A stretch of 53,445 nucleotides of DNA, taken from the NCBI RefSeq assembly GCF_001418415.1, contig NZ_LIQT01000144.1:24859-78303 (forward strand), in the 5' to 3' direction. Position 1 is the stretch's first letter, and each line of letters opens with the position of its first letter. The translations under genes and the position numbers were made by a program. Below, piece by piece: positions 43,507-51,498 of this stretch. The notes beneath the pieces are model-generated. The model made no database searches. It was not told the DNA's origin and worked only from the letters and a program-made list of their open reading frames with translations. The DNA is from Streptomyces hirsutus. GTDB taxonomy: Bacteria > Actinomycetota > Actinomycetes > Streptomycetales > Streptomycetaceae.

Positions 43507-43554
43507 CACGGCCACCGGCCCACACCCCGTGCGGGGTGTGGGCCGGTGGCCGTG
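43507..43554. terminator. 22-bp stem terminator between convergent genes
   Basis: A perfect stem with arms 43507-43528 and 43533-43554 (arm sequence begins CACGGCCACCGGCCCACACC) around a GTGC loop. It lies between the third P450 and the minus-strand SnoaL gene, so it is a probable bidirectional terminator. Confidence 0.88.
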
Positions 43555-43583
43555 GTACCTGTACCTGTTTCCGGGGGGCGGGT

Positions 43584-44084
43584 TCAGCCCCGGGGCAGGG
43601 TGGTGCCGGAGTTGAACGCGGCGAGGTCCCTGCGCTCGGCGAACCGCCACTGTCCGTCGGTGTCGCGGACGATGACGTCCTCGTAGCGCCCGAACTGGTG
43701 GACGCGGCCGTCGGGCGCGAGCACGACGAAGTACGCCGAGCCGGTGGCCCGGTCGCCCTCGTAGGAAGTGACGACGGCGTTGACGGTGAGGTGGTGGTAG
43801 TGCGGCGCGCCGGGAGCCTTGGTGGCGATGGTCCGCAGGCGGGCCCGGCCGCGCACCTTGCCGGTCTCGTCGAGGACGTCCAGGCCCCTCCTCCGGAAGG
43901 ACTCGGCGGTGTGGCCGAAGGAGGAGATGTCGGTCCAGCCGTCCTCGGTGAAGCAGTCGGCGTAGGCGGCGCCGTCCGCGAGGTCGGCCGCCTGGGCGTA
44001 ACGGGCGTAGAGCTCGTAGATCGCCAGGCGGTCGGCGACCTCGCGGGGGCTGCGGTCGCCGGGGGCGGCCGTATGCGGCGCCAC
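43584..44084 (-). CDS. SnoaL/NTF2-like protein, BaiE-type dehydratase candidate
   Basis: The 166-residue alpha+beta-barrel protein starts at a GTG whose G overlaps the stop of the upstream flavoprotein gene. It has LAIYELYARYAQAAD (Y29, D34), HYHHLTVNAVV (His near 98), GSAYFVVLAPDG and WRFAERRDLAAF. The Tyr-x4-Asp pair and a following His match the layout of bile acid 7-alpha-dehydratase BaiE and related SnoaL_4 proteins, so dehydration of a ring hydroxyl is possible. It is the last gene of the ALDH / lipoprotein / flavoprotein operon. Confidence 0.8.
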   Translation of the reverse strand: MAPHTAAPGDRSPREVADRLAIYELYARYAQAADLADGAAYADCFTEDGWTDISSFGHTAESFRRRGLDVLDETGKVRGRARLRTIATKAPGAPHYHHLTVNAVVTSYEGDRATGSAYFVVLAPDGRVHQFGRYEDVIVRDTDGQWRFAERRDLAAFNSGTTLPRG

Positions 44085-45508
44085 TACGCGGCCCCGGCGG
44101 TGGCGCTCCGGGCGGCGGTGCGGCCGAAGACGAGGGCGTTGCCGATGGAGGTGCCGCCGCCGGCGTACACGTCGGCGTCGAGACCGCCGGCCACCTCGCC
44201 GCCGGCGAACAGGCCTGGTATCGGGCGGCCCGCGGTGTCCAGGACCCGGGCCTCGTCGTCGATGCGCAGACCGGCGAAGGTGATGCCGATGATGGCCGGC
44301 CGCAGTTCCACCGCGTAGAACGGCGCGGTCGAGACCGGTGCCAGCGTCCCCTTCTTCTCGAAGACCGTGTCGTGGCCCCTGGCTACGTCGGCGTTCCAGT
44401 GCTCGGCGGTCGCCTCCAGACCGGCGGCGGCGATGCCCGTGCGCTCGGCCAGCTCCGCCGGCGTGGCACCGGACTTCACGACGCCGGCCTCGATCTGCTT
44501 GCGCAGCATGGCGGCGGTCCAGTTCGACTCCAGGTCGACGCCGAGGCCGTAGGGGTCGACGTGGCCGCTGTCGGCGACCTGCCGCAGCGCGGCCTCGTCG
44601 AAGACGGCCCAGCACGTGCCCCCGGGCTGCTTGGCGATGACGTGCGGCATCACGCAGTAGGTGTCGGTCTCGTCGACGAAGCGGTGACCGTTCTTGTTGA
44701 CGTAGATCACCCAGGACGGGGTGAAGGCGTCGTTGAGGCGGCCGAAGTTCGGCGTCTCCAGCAGGGTGCCTCCGTATCCGCGCAGTTCGCCGCCGGCGGC
44801 CAGGCCCATGCGGATGCCGTCGCCGACGTTGGTGTCGGGGCCGAGGTACCAGTGCCAGTCGCCGTGCTCGACGGCGTCGGGCCAGTGCTCGCTCAGCAGG
44901 TCGGGGGCGGCGCCGAAGCCGCCGGTGGTGAGGATGACGGCGTCCGCGGGGATCTCCTCGCCGGCCTCGGTGCGTACACCGGCGACGGCACCGTCGTCCC
45001 CGGTGAGCAGCCCGGTGCACCGGGTGCCGGTACGGATCTCGACGTTGTCCCTCCCCTCGACCGCGGTGAGCAGCGCGGCGACGATCATCGCGCCGCCCGC
45101 CGGGCCGAGCCCGCGGGTGTCGCCGGTGGGCAGGTGGCCGCGCGGCTTGTGTTCGAGACCGGCGATGTACAGGCGGTCGGGCTCCCAGGTGACGCCCAGT
45201 TCCTCCAGCCAGTCGATCACCTCGCGGGTGCCCTCCGCCGAGGCGCGCAGGAGCCGCGGTTCCAGTTCGTGCCGGCTCACCGTCATGTAGTAGTTGATGA
45301 GCTCGTCCACGGAGTCCTCGACGCCGCGGGCCTTCTGGACCGGGGTGTCGGCGGCGTAGACGACGCCGCCGGCCCGGGCGGTCGCGCCACCGACCTGCTC
45401 GGCCGTTTCGAGGAGGATCACGTCGGCTCCGGCCCGGCCGGCCTCGAGGGCGGCGGCGAGTCCGGCACCCCCGGCCCCGACCACGACGATCCTGCGGGTT
45501 GCTGCCAT
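44084..45508 (-). CDS. FAD-dependent oxidoreductase, 3-ketosteroid dehydrogenase / fumarate reductase-flavoprotein family
   Basis: From the ATG at 45508 (AAAGG upstream) the protein has 474 residues. It has an FAD-binding N-terminus RIVVVGAGGAGLAAALEAG, WVIYVNKNGHRFVDE, PFYAVELRPAIIGITFAGLR and the C-terminal GLFAGGEVAGGLDADVYAGGGTSIGNALVFGR. The family contains KstD (ring delta1-dehydrogenation) and fumarate-reductase-like enzymes, with BaiJ-type flavoproteins among relatives. It would desaturate or reduce a ring next to a carbonyl. It lies between the third lipoprotein gene and the SnoaL gene in one operon. Confidence 0.88.
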   Translation of the reverse strand: MAATRRIVVVGAGGAGLAAALEAGRAGADVILLETAEQVGGATARAGGVVYAADTPVQKARGVEDSVDELINYYMTVSRHELEPRLLRASAEGTREVIDWLEELGVTWEPDRLYIAGLEHKPRGHLPTGDTRGLGPAGGAMIVAALLTAVEGRDNVEIRTGTRCTGLLTGDDGAVAGVRTEAGEEIPADAVILTTGGFGAAPDLLSEHWPDAVEHGDWHWYLGPDTNVGDGIRMGLAAGGELRGYGGTLLETPNFGRLNDAFTPSWVIYVNKNGHRFVDETDTYCVMPHVIAKQPGGTCWAVFDEAALRQVADSGHVDPYGLGVDLESNWTAAMLRKQIEAGVVKSGATPAELAERTGIAAAGLEATAEHWNADVARGHDTVFEKKGTLAPVSTAPFYAVELRPAIIGITFAGLRIDDEARVLDTAGRPIPGLFAGGEVAGGLDADVYAGGGTSIGNALVFGRTAARSATAGAA

Positions 45509-45575
45509 GAATGAACCTTTCTGCACAGGGATGCCGGCGAGAGCCGCCCCGTCGTCGGCCCCCGCCGGCCCGCGG

Positions 45576-46754
45576 CTACTTGGCGAACGGGTCGAAGAAG
45601 TTGCCGTCCGGCACGATCCGGCCGCCCTTCACGGCGCTGGTGCCGACCTCGAACGAGGCGACCCGCGGGTACTCCGGCAGCGGAGGGGGATCCTGGACGC
45701 CCCGGTAGTCCGGGTAGGCCTCACCGAGGCTGACCGGCTCCTCGATGGCGTCGATGGCCTTGATGACGGAGGCTCCGTCAGTGATCTCGTGCCCCTCGGC
45801 GACCGCCGCGAACAGCTTGACCGCCAGCCAGCCGTTCAGGCCGATGTCGTCGATGTTGACCTCCGGATCGGCGGCCTTCATCGCCTTGTTGAATGCCGCG
45901 ATCTCCGGGTTGGATGTGTCGGAGGCGGCGTGGCCGCGGGAGGTGAGCACGATGTTCCCGGCGTCCGGTCCGAGAATCTTCAGCACGCCCGGCGTGACCA
46001 TCGAGGAGATGCCGGTGATCAGGCCCTCGTACCCGGCGGACCGCAACGCGGTCGCGATCCGGCCGGCGTCGGCGCCTGAACCCTGCAGGGACACCCCGTC
46101 GGGGTCGTGGCCGATCGCCTTGGCCGCCACCGTCGAGTAGTCGGCCGAGCCGATCGGGGCGTAGATCATGGTCGCCTTGCCGCCGGCCTCCTCGACGCCC
46201 CGCCTGGCCCATTCGGTGCCGGCGCGGGCGGTCTCGTTGTCCCCTCCGATCACGACGACGTTCGGGCCGCCGCGCTCGACCGCGAGCTTTCCGGCGCCGA
46301 CCCCCATGCCGACCGGGGTCGCGTTGATGGGGTAGGACACCGGGCTGGTCGCCTCGTTCTGGCCGTCGGCGCCGCCGGGGCCGATGACCGGGATTCCGGC
46401 CTGCTCCATCACCGCCGCGATGGGCCCGATGTTGGGCGAGAGCGGGCCGACGACCGCGACGACCTTCTCGGAGACGGCGCGCTGGGCGCAGGCCGTGGCC
46501 TCGTTGGGGTCGAACTTGTCGTTGCAGGTCAGCAACTTGATCTTGCGGTCGTCGACGCCGCCTTCGTCGTTGACCCGTTCCACCGCGGCGGTCACGGCCG
46601 TCTTGAGCCACGGGACGGAGTAGACCGGACTCTCGAACGACGCGATCGTCATGATCTTGATGGGACCGTCGGCCGATCCCCCGGTGCCGCCTTCGCCGCA
46701 CGCGGTGAGCAGCAGCGGGAGCACCGCGAGTCCGACGAGCGTTCTCCTGCGCAT
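45576..46754 (-). CDS. ABC transporter substrate-binding lipoprotein (third copy)
   Basis: From the ATG at 46754 the protein has 392 residues, with signal peptide and lipobox LLLTAC (Cys near 19). It then shows GPIKIMTIASFESPVYSVPW and the shared CNDKFDPNEATACAQRAVSE. It is homologous throughout to the proteins at 9880 and 12315 and likewise ends with GRIVPDGNFFDP. It lies seven bases after the ALDH stop. No permease is nearby, so it probably docks on the LivHMG/LivF system and broadens the ligand range. Confidence 0.92.
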   Translation of the reverse strand: MRRRTLVGLAVLPLLLTACGEGGTGGSADGPIKIMTIASFESPVYSVPWLKTAVTAAVERVNDEGGVDDRKIKLLTCNDKFDPNEATACAQRAVSEKVVAVVGPLSPNIGPIAAVMEQAGIPVIGPGGADGQNEATSPVSYPINATPVGMGVGAGKLAVERGGPNVVVIGGDNETARAGTEWARRGVEEAGGKATMIYAPIGSADYSTVAAKAIGHDPDGVSLQGSGADAGRIATALRSAGYEGLITGISSMVTPGVLKILGPDAGNIVLTSRGHAASDTSNPEIAAFNKAMKAADPEVNIDDIGLNGWLAVKLFAAVAEGHEITDGASVIKAIDAIEEPVSLGEAYPDYRGVQDPPPLPEYPRVASFEVGTSAVKGGRIVPDGNFFDPFAK

Positions 46755-46761
46755 GGCGTGT

Positions 46762-48162
46762 TCAGCCCTTCGCCGTGTGGACGACCTGCTGCTCGGTGAA
46801 GGACCGCAGCCCGTCCTCGCCGTTGGCCACGCCGAGGCCGCTGTGCTTGGCGCCGGAGAAGGGCGCGTGGGAGGGCAGCATGGCGTGGCAGTTGATCCAG
46901 GCGGTGCCGCACTCGAGCTGTTCGGCGACGGCCCGGGCCTTCTCCTCGTCAGCGGACCAGACCGAGCCGGACAGGCCGTAGTCGGTGGCGTTGGCACGTG
47001 TCACCGCTTCGTCGACGGTGTCGTACTTCAGCAGCGGGATCACCGGGCCGAACTGCTCCTCGTCGACGATCCGCACGCCTTCCGCCACGTCGGCGAAGAC
47101 CGTCGGCTCGAAGAAGTAGCCGCCACCCTCGATGGGCTTCCCGCCGGACACGACCCGGGCGCCGCGTGCGACGGCGTCGGACACCAGCTCCGAGACCCGG
47201 TCGAACTGCGGTCGGGTGGTCAGCGGGCCCAACGCGGTGGCGGGGTCGGTCGGATCGCCGACGGCCGTCGCCCGCGCGGCCGCGCCGAACGCGTCGACGA
47301 ACTCCTCGTAGCGGTTCGCCGGAACGAAGATGCGTTTGGGGATGCAGCAGATCTGGCCGCAGTTGAACATCGAGAACGCGAACAGGGTGCCGGCGGTCTT
47401 CTCCAGGTCCGCGTCGTCGAGAACGATCGCCGCGTCGTTGCCCCCGAGTTCGAGGGTGACCCGCTTGAGGTCGTGGGCGGCGTTGACGGCCACGGACCGT
47501 CCGGCGGGGATCGAGCCGGTGAAACTGATCTTGCGTGGCGTCGGGTGCGAGGTCATGGCCTTGCCGAGCTCGTCGCCGCCGGTGACGATGTTGATGACAC
47601 CGGGCGGCAGCACTTCGGCGCCGATCCGGCCCAGCAGCAGGGTCGAGAGCGGAGTGAACGGCGAGGGCTTGAGCACGACGGTGTTGCCGCCGCGCAGGGC
47701 CGGGGCGATCTTCCAGGTCCACATGCCGACCGGGCCGTTCCACGGCGTGATCGCGGCGACCACGCCCATCGGCCGGTGGGCCACCTCGATCCTGGCGGTG
47801 GCGTCGTCCTGGATGACCCGCTTCGGCCAGTCCAGGTCGGCGTAGTAGCGGATCCAGGGTGCGGAGGAGGCGACTTCGGCCGCGGCGACGGCCCGCGGCT
47901 TGCCGGTCTCCTGGACCAGGAGCGCGGTCAGTTCCTCCTGGTGGGCGTCGACGGCGTCGGCCAGGTCACGCAGGGTCCGCCGGCGCGCTTCGTCGTCCCG
48001 CTTCCAGCTCTTCTGGGCGCGGGCGGCCGACGTCATCGCCTGGTCGAGCTGCTCCGGCGTGCACTCGGGTGCCTGCGCTTCGACGGCACCGGTCGCCGGA
48101 TTCACGACGTCGAAGGTGTCGCGCGTGTCGACGGGTTTGCCGTCGATCGTCATGCTCAGCAT
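46762..48162 (-). CDS. aldehyde dehydrogenase
   Basis: From the ATG at 48162 (GGAGG upstream) the protein has 466 residues. It shows PWN (141), GNTVVLKPSPFTPLS, FTGSIPAG, LELGGND (E238) and the catalytic Cys272 in FNCGQICCIPKR. It would oxidise an aldehyde to the acid with NAD(P), for instance after P450 oxidation of a terminal methyl group. It is the first gene of a four-gene operon with the lipoprotein, KstD-like and SnoaL genes. Operator 13 lies 100 bases upstream. Confidence 0.94.
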   Translation of the reverse strand: MLSMTIDGKPVDTRDTFDVVNPATGAVEAQAPECTPEQLDQAMTSAARAQKSWKRDDEARRRTLRDLADAVDAHQEELTALLVQETGKPRAVAAAEVASSAPWIRYYADLDWPKRVIQDDATARIEVAHRPMGVVAAITPWNGPVGMWTWKIAPALRGGNTVVLKPSPFTPLSTLLLGRIGAEVLPPGVINIVTGGDELGKAMTSHPTPRKISFTGSIPAGRSVAVNAAHDLKRVTLELGGNDAAIVLDDADLEKTAGTLFAFSMFNCGQICCIPKRIFVPANRYEEFVDAFGAAARATAVGDPTDPATALGPLTTRPQFDRVSELVSDAVARGARVVSGGKPIEGGGYFFEPTVFADVAEGVRIVDEEQFGPVIPLLKYDTVDEAVTRANATDYGLSGSVWSADEEKARAVAEQLECGTAWINCHAMLPSHAPFSGAKHSGLGVANGEDGLRSFTEQQVVHTAKG

Positions 48163-48262
48163 GGGTGTCCTCCACGTCCGGGCCACGAGGGATGAGCCAC
48201 GTCGGGCATGCGGCAGGCAGCTCACGTGCCAGGAGTTGCGCCGACCGTGATCATTGACACAG

Positions 48263-48284
48263 TATTCTGACAGTGCTTGGTTTC
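48263..48284. promoter_or_regulatory. island operator copy 13 (divergent)
   Basis: Read on the minus strand the core is AACCAAGCACTGTCAGAATA. It lies between the aldehyde dehydrogenase operon (minus) and the ferredoxin reductase gene (plus), 100 bases and 60 bases from the two starts. It is the last strong copy; none is seen from here to 53445. Confidence 0.75.
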
Positions 48285-48344
48285 TTAGGCAATGACTTCA
48301 CACCTGGTTCCGTTCTTTCCCGACCGTGCCGTCCAAGGAGATCG

Positions 48345-49535
48345 ATGACCATGAGCGACGGAATCGTCGTCGTCGGCGCCTCACTCGCCGGGCTGCGGGT
48401 CGCCGAAGCGCTGCGCGCAGGCGGGTACACGGGTCGGCTGCGGCTGGTGGGCGACGAGCACCACCTCCCCTACGACCGCCCGCCGTTGTCCAAGCAGGTG
48501 CTGACCGGCGAGTGGGAGATCGCGCGCACCGCGCTGACCACTCCCGCGAAGCTCTCCGAGGCCGGCATCGAGACCGTGCTCGGAGCACGGGCCGTCGCGG
48601 TGGACACCGAAGCCGTCACCCTGGCCGACGGCGAGCGGCTCGACTACGACCAACTCGTCGTGGCCACCGGCGCCGCCGCCCGGACCTGGCCGGGAGCCGC
48701 TCCCGACGGGCGGGTCCACCGGCTGCGCACGCTCGCCGACAGCGTCCGGCTGCGCACCGCGCTGGCGGACGGCGGCCCGCTGGTCGTCGTGGGCGGCGGT
48801 TTCATCGGGCTCGAGGTGGCGGCCGCCGCGTGCGGGGCCGGCCTGGACGTCACCGTCGTCGAGGCCGCGGGCACGCCTCTCGAACCCGTTCTCGGCCCCG
48901 AGATCGGCGCCTGCTTCACCCGGCTGCACCGGGCCCGGGGCGTACGGGTGCTGACCGGCGTCCCCATCACTTCGGTCCAGGAGGCGGCCGGCACGGTGGC
49001 CGTCCGGCTCGCCGACGGCACCGAACTCGCCGCCGCCCACGTCGTCGTCGGTATCGGCGCCGAACCCAACAACAAATGGCTGACCGGCCTCGGCCTCGAT
49101 GACGCCGCGGGCGTGCCGTGCGACGCCCGCGGCCGGGCCGGCGACCGGGTGTGGGCGCTCGGCGACGTCGCGCGGTGGGAGCAGCCGGCGTACGGCGACT
49201 CCGCACGCCACGAGCACTGGACGACGGCGGTCGACCAGGCGGCCGTGGTGGCGGCGGCGGTCCTCGGCCGGGAGTCGGCCCGCCCGCCGGCGCCGCCCTA
49301 CTTCTGGAGCATGCAGTACGACGTGAACTTCCAGCTGGTGGGCCGCCCCGACCTCGCGTCCTCGGTCAAGGTGCTCGAAGCGGGGGAGGGCGGGACCGAC
49401 CGCGGCACCGTGTTCGCCTTCACCGACACCGCGGGCCGTCGCGTCGCGGTCGCCGCCTTCCACAACCCGCGCCGCTTCCTGCGGCTGCGCCGCGAACTCC
49501 AGGAGGAGTTCACCACCACGCCGTCCCGGCCGTGA
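48345..49535 (+). CDS. FAD-dependent ferredoxin/rubredoxin-type reductase
   Basis: The protein has 396 residues from the ATG at 48345 (AAGGAG upstream); an ATG at 48351 is also possible. It shows GIVVVGASLAGLRVAEALR (FAD), YDRPPLSKQVLTGEWE, LVVVGGGFIGLEVAAAACGAG (NAD) and GDVARWEQPAYG, as in putidaredoxin-reductase-type enzymes. It would pass electrons from NADH to the ferredoxin at 18466 and so to the P450s. The C-terminal reductase domain contains FWSMQYDVNFQLVG. Confidence 0.92.
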   Translation: MTMSDGIVVVGASLAGLRVAEALRAGGYTGRLRLVGDEHHLPYDRPPLSKQVLTGEWEIARTALTTPAKLSEAGIETVLGARAVAVDTEAVTLADGERLDYDQLVVATGAAARTWPGAAPDGRVHRLRTLADSVRLRTALADGGPLVVVGGGFIGLEVAAAACGAGLDVTVVEAAGTPLEPVLGPEIGACFTRLHRARGVRVLTGVPITSVQEAAGTVAVRLADGTELAAAHVVVGIGAEPNNKWLTGLGLDDAAGVPCDARGRAGDRVWALGDVARWEQPAYGDSARHEHWTTAVDQAAVVAAAVLGRESARPPAPPYFWSMQYDVNFQLVGRPDLASSVKVLEAGEGGTDRGTVFAFTDTAGRRVAVAAFHNPRRFLRLRRELQEEFTTTPSRP

Positions 49536-49545
49536 CCGGTCACGG
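49530..49545. terminator. 16-bp palindrome at the end of the reductase gene
   Basis: CCGTGACCGGTCACGG overlaps the stop codon of the ferredoxin reductase gene, 72 bp before the end of the converging hydratase gene. Possible weak terminator. Confidence 0.4.
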
Positions 49546-49616
49546 GGGTCGGTGACACGCACTCATGCGGGGGCGGCCACTCCTGCGTCCGCCCACGTCC
49601 ACCCGTACAGGGCTCC

Positions 49617-50528
49617 TCACTCGTCGTCCCACCACGGGTAGAACGGTGGCATCCCCGTGTGCGCGCTGCCGGTGAAGCGGGGTTCCCGCTTCTCGCGGAA
49701 CGCCTCGACGCCTTCCTTGCCGTCTGCCGTGCTGGTGTAGAACATCGCCAGGGAGTCGACCCGGTGTGCCTCCCTGGGGTGCGGCAGGGCGCTGTTGCGG
49801 TACATCATCTGCCGCGTGAGCGCGACGGCGACCGGCGACCGGTTCCGCGAGATGCGGCGTGCCAGGTCCTGTGCCTCCTCGAGCAGCGATGCGGCGGGGA
49901 CGACACGGCTCACCAGTCCGCCGTCCCCGGCCTCCTCCGCCGAGAGGACCTCGGCCGAGTACACCCATTCCAGCGCGCGGGCCATGCCGACGATCCGCGG
50001 CAGGAACCACGTCGACGCCGCTTCGGGGACGATGCCGAGTTTGCCGAAGACGAAGCCGATGCGCGCCTTCTCCGAAGCCAGCCGGATGTCCATGGCCAGG
50101 GTCATCGTCGCCCCGATGCCCACGGCCGGGCCGTTGATCGCCGCGATCACGGGCTTGCGGCAGTCGAAGATCGCCAGGACCACCCGGCCGCCGGTGTCGC
50201 GCACGCCTCGCAGGATCCGCGGATCGTCGAGGTCGTCCATGTCGGACAGGGTCGGCCGCTGGGACTCGTCCAGCCCGAACACGTTGCCCTCCGACGCGAG
50301 TTCCATGCCGGCGCAGAAGGCCCGGCCGGCTCCCGTCACCACCACGGCACGGACCTCGTCCCGCGTGTTCACCCCGGTGAACAGCGCCACGAGTTCGTCC
50401 GCCATCTCGACGGTGAAGGCGTTCAGCCGGTCCGGGCGGTCGAGGGTGACGGTGAGAACCCCGTCGTCCAGGTCGGTCGACAGGGTCCGGAACCCCTCGA
50501 CGTCCGCTCCCGCGCTCATGCCCCGCAT
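49617..50528 (-). CDS. enoyl-CoA hydratase/isomerase family protein
   Basis: The 303-residue crotonase has VTGAGRAFCAGMELAS (near 65-80) and AINGPAVGIGATMTLAMDIRLAS (near 130-152). GIVPEAASTWFLPRIVG carries a Glu at a position expected for the catalytic residue. An extended insert (GLDESQRPTLSDMDDLDDPRI) and the tail PRFTGSAHTGMPPFYPWW make it longer than usual. The start has GAGG upstream. It is divergent from the TetR gene at 50660 and lacks the shared operator. Confidence 0.92.
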   Translation of the reverse strand: MRGMSAGADVEGFRTLSTDLDDGVLTVTLDRPDRLNAFTVEMADELVALFTGVNTRDEVRAVVVTGAGRAFCAGMELASEGNVFGLDESQRPTLSDMDDLDDPRILRGVRDTGGRVVLAIFDCRKPVIAAINGPAVGIGATMTLAMDIRLASEKARIGFVFGKLGIVPEAASTWFLPRIVGMARALEWVYSAEVLSAEEAGDGGLVSRVVPAASLLEEAQDLARRISRNRSPVAVALTRQMMYRNSALPHPREAHRVDSLAMFYTSTADGKEGVEAFREKREPRFTGSAHTGMPPFYPWWDDE

Positions 50529-50568
50529 ATGATTCCTCGATCCGCGTGTTCTACCGAGCGTCAGAAAT

Positions 50569-50587
50569 TAATCTACCGTCGGGATTA
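50569..50587. promoter_or_regulatory. candidate operator between hydratase and TetR gene
   Basis: TAATCTACCGTCGGGATTA is an imperfect palindrome in the 131-bp divergent region, in a locally AT-rich segment. It differs from the 22-bp island operator and may be the autoregulatory site of the adjacent TetR protein. Confidence 0.45.
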
Positions 50588-50659
50588 TGATGGTGAACGC
50601 ATGCAACGTGCAAGGGTTCGCCAGACCCCCAGAGACTCCCAGGGACGAGGAAGAGTCAC

Positions 50660-51295
50660 ATGAGCGAGACGAGCAGGGAATGGCCTCGCCCCAAGATCCG
50701 GCCCCGTAAGGCCGAGTTGAAGAACGATCAGATTTTCGAGACGGCCGCCCGGTTGTTCTACGAGAAGGGGTACGCGGCCACGTCCCTGCAGGACCTGGCC
50801 AACGCGGTGGGCCTGCAGAAGGGCAGCCTCTACTACTACATCGACTCCAAGAAGGACCTGCTCTTCGCCATCACCGACTACGCGCACACGTTCTTCGTCG
50901 AGCTCACCGAGAACGCCAAGGCCGAAGGCGGCACGCCCCTGCAGACGCTGGAACGCATGCTGCTCCAGCACGCCAGGTTCGCCGCGGAGCACTTCCATGT
51001 GACGGCCGCCTTCTACAACGAACGGTCGGCCCTGTCCGACGAGTACCAGGAGCGCATCGTCGCCACCCGCGACGCCTACGAGGCGTCCCTGCGTGGGCTC
51101 GTGAGGAGCGGCCAGGAGTCCGGCGAGATCGCCGCGGACCTGGATCCCCGGCTCGCGGTGTTCGGCGTGCTGGGGATGATCAACTGGATCCACCAGTGGT
51201 ACCGCCCGGGAGGATCACTGTCGCCGGCCGAGATCGCGGCGGCGCTGAGCCGGCAGGCCGTCCGGTCCCTGCTGCCGCGCACCCATGCGGATTGA
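50660..51295 (+). CDS. TetR family transcriptional regulator
   Basis: This 211-residue protein has the helix-turn-helix QIFETAARLFYEKGYAATSLQDLANAVGLQKGSLYYYIDSKKDLLF (about residues 24-69) and a helical ligand domain. The pattern is like actinobacterial TetR regulators of acyl-CoA or sterol catabolism (KstR2 type), and the ligand may be a CoA thioester. ATG at 50660, with GAGGAAGAG about ten bases upstream. It is divergent from a hydratase and convergent with acyl-CoA dehydrogenase genes, which it probably controls; it might also govern the island operator. Confidence 0.93.
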   Translation: MSETSREWPRPKIRPRKAELKNDQIFETAARLFYEKGYAATSLQDLANAVGLQKGSLYYYIDSKKDLLFAITDYAHTFFVELTENAKAEGGTPLQTLERMLLQHARFAAEHFHVTAAFYNERSALSDEYQERIVATRDAYEASLRGLVRSGQESGEIAADLDPRLAVFGVLGMINWIHQWYRPGGSLSPAEIAAALSRQAVRSLLPRTHAD

Positions 51296-51331
51296 GCGTG
51301 GTGGGGCGGCCGGCCGCGCGACTCCCGCATG

Positions 51332-51361
51332 CTGGGGCCTGTCCGGCGGATCAGGCCCCAG
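51332..51361 (+). terminator. hairpin after the TetR gene
   Basis: A perfect 10-bp stem, CTGGGGCCTG with CAGGCCCCAG, around a 10-base loop, 36 bases after the TetR stop. Confidence 0.7.
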
Positions 51362-51498
51362 AACGTCGGCGGCACCTCATCAGCACAGGTGAGCGGGGGC
51401 GATGGGGGTGCCCCCGCGCATGGGGGTCCCCCTGCTCGAAGAGCTTGGGAGAGGGCGCACCAGCCCCCGCGTCTGCGGCATGGTCCGCCGGACAGGCC
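51336..51498. repeat. inverted 15-bp repeat flanking the convergent intergenic region
   Basis: GGCCTGTCCGGCGGA (51336-51350) recurs as its exact complement at 51484-51498. Each copy lies at the 3' end of one of the two converging genes (TetR and acyl-CoA dehydrogenase). They could pair in a read-through transcript. Confidence 0.7.
51401..51452. repeat. Streptomyces-type intergenic repeat with short hairpins
   Basis: GGGGGTGCCCCC, GGGGGTCCCCC and GCTCGAAGAGC occur in succession, ending in a CTTGGGAG segment. I recognise this general pattern as frequent between Streptomyces genes. It supports the genus assignment and may act in termination. Confidence 0.5.

Noticed and set aside
2024..48284. 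Identification of the shared palindrome as a KstR or KstR2 box
   Set aside because: The half-site AACCAAAC/GTTTGGTT and the 22-bp length do not fit the KstR pattern that I know, so the regulator is left unnamed.
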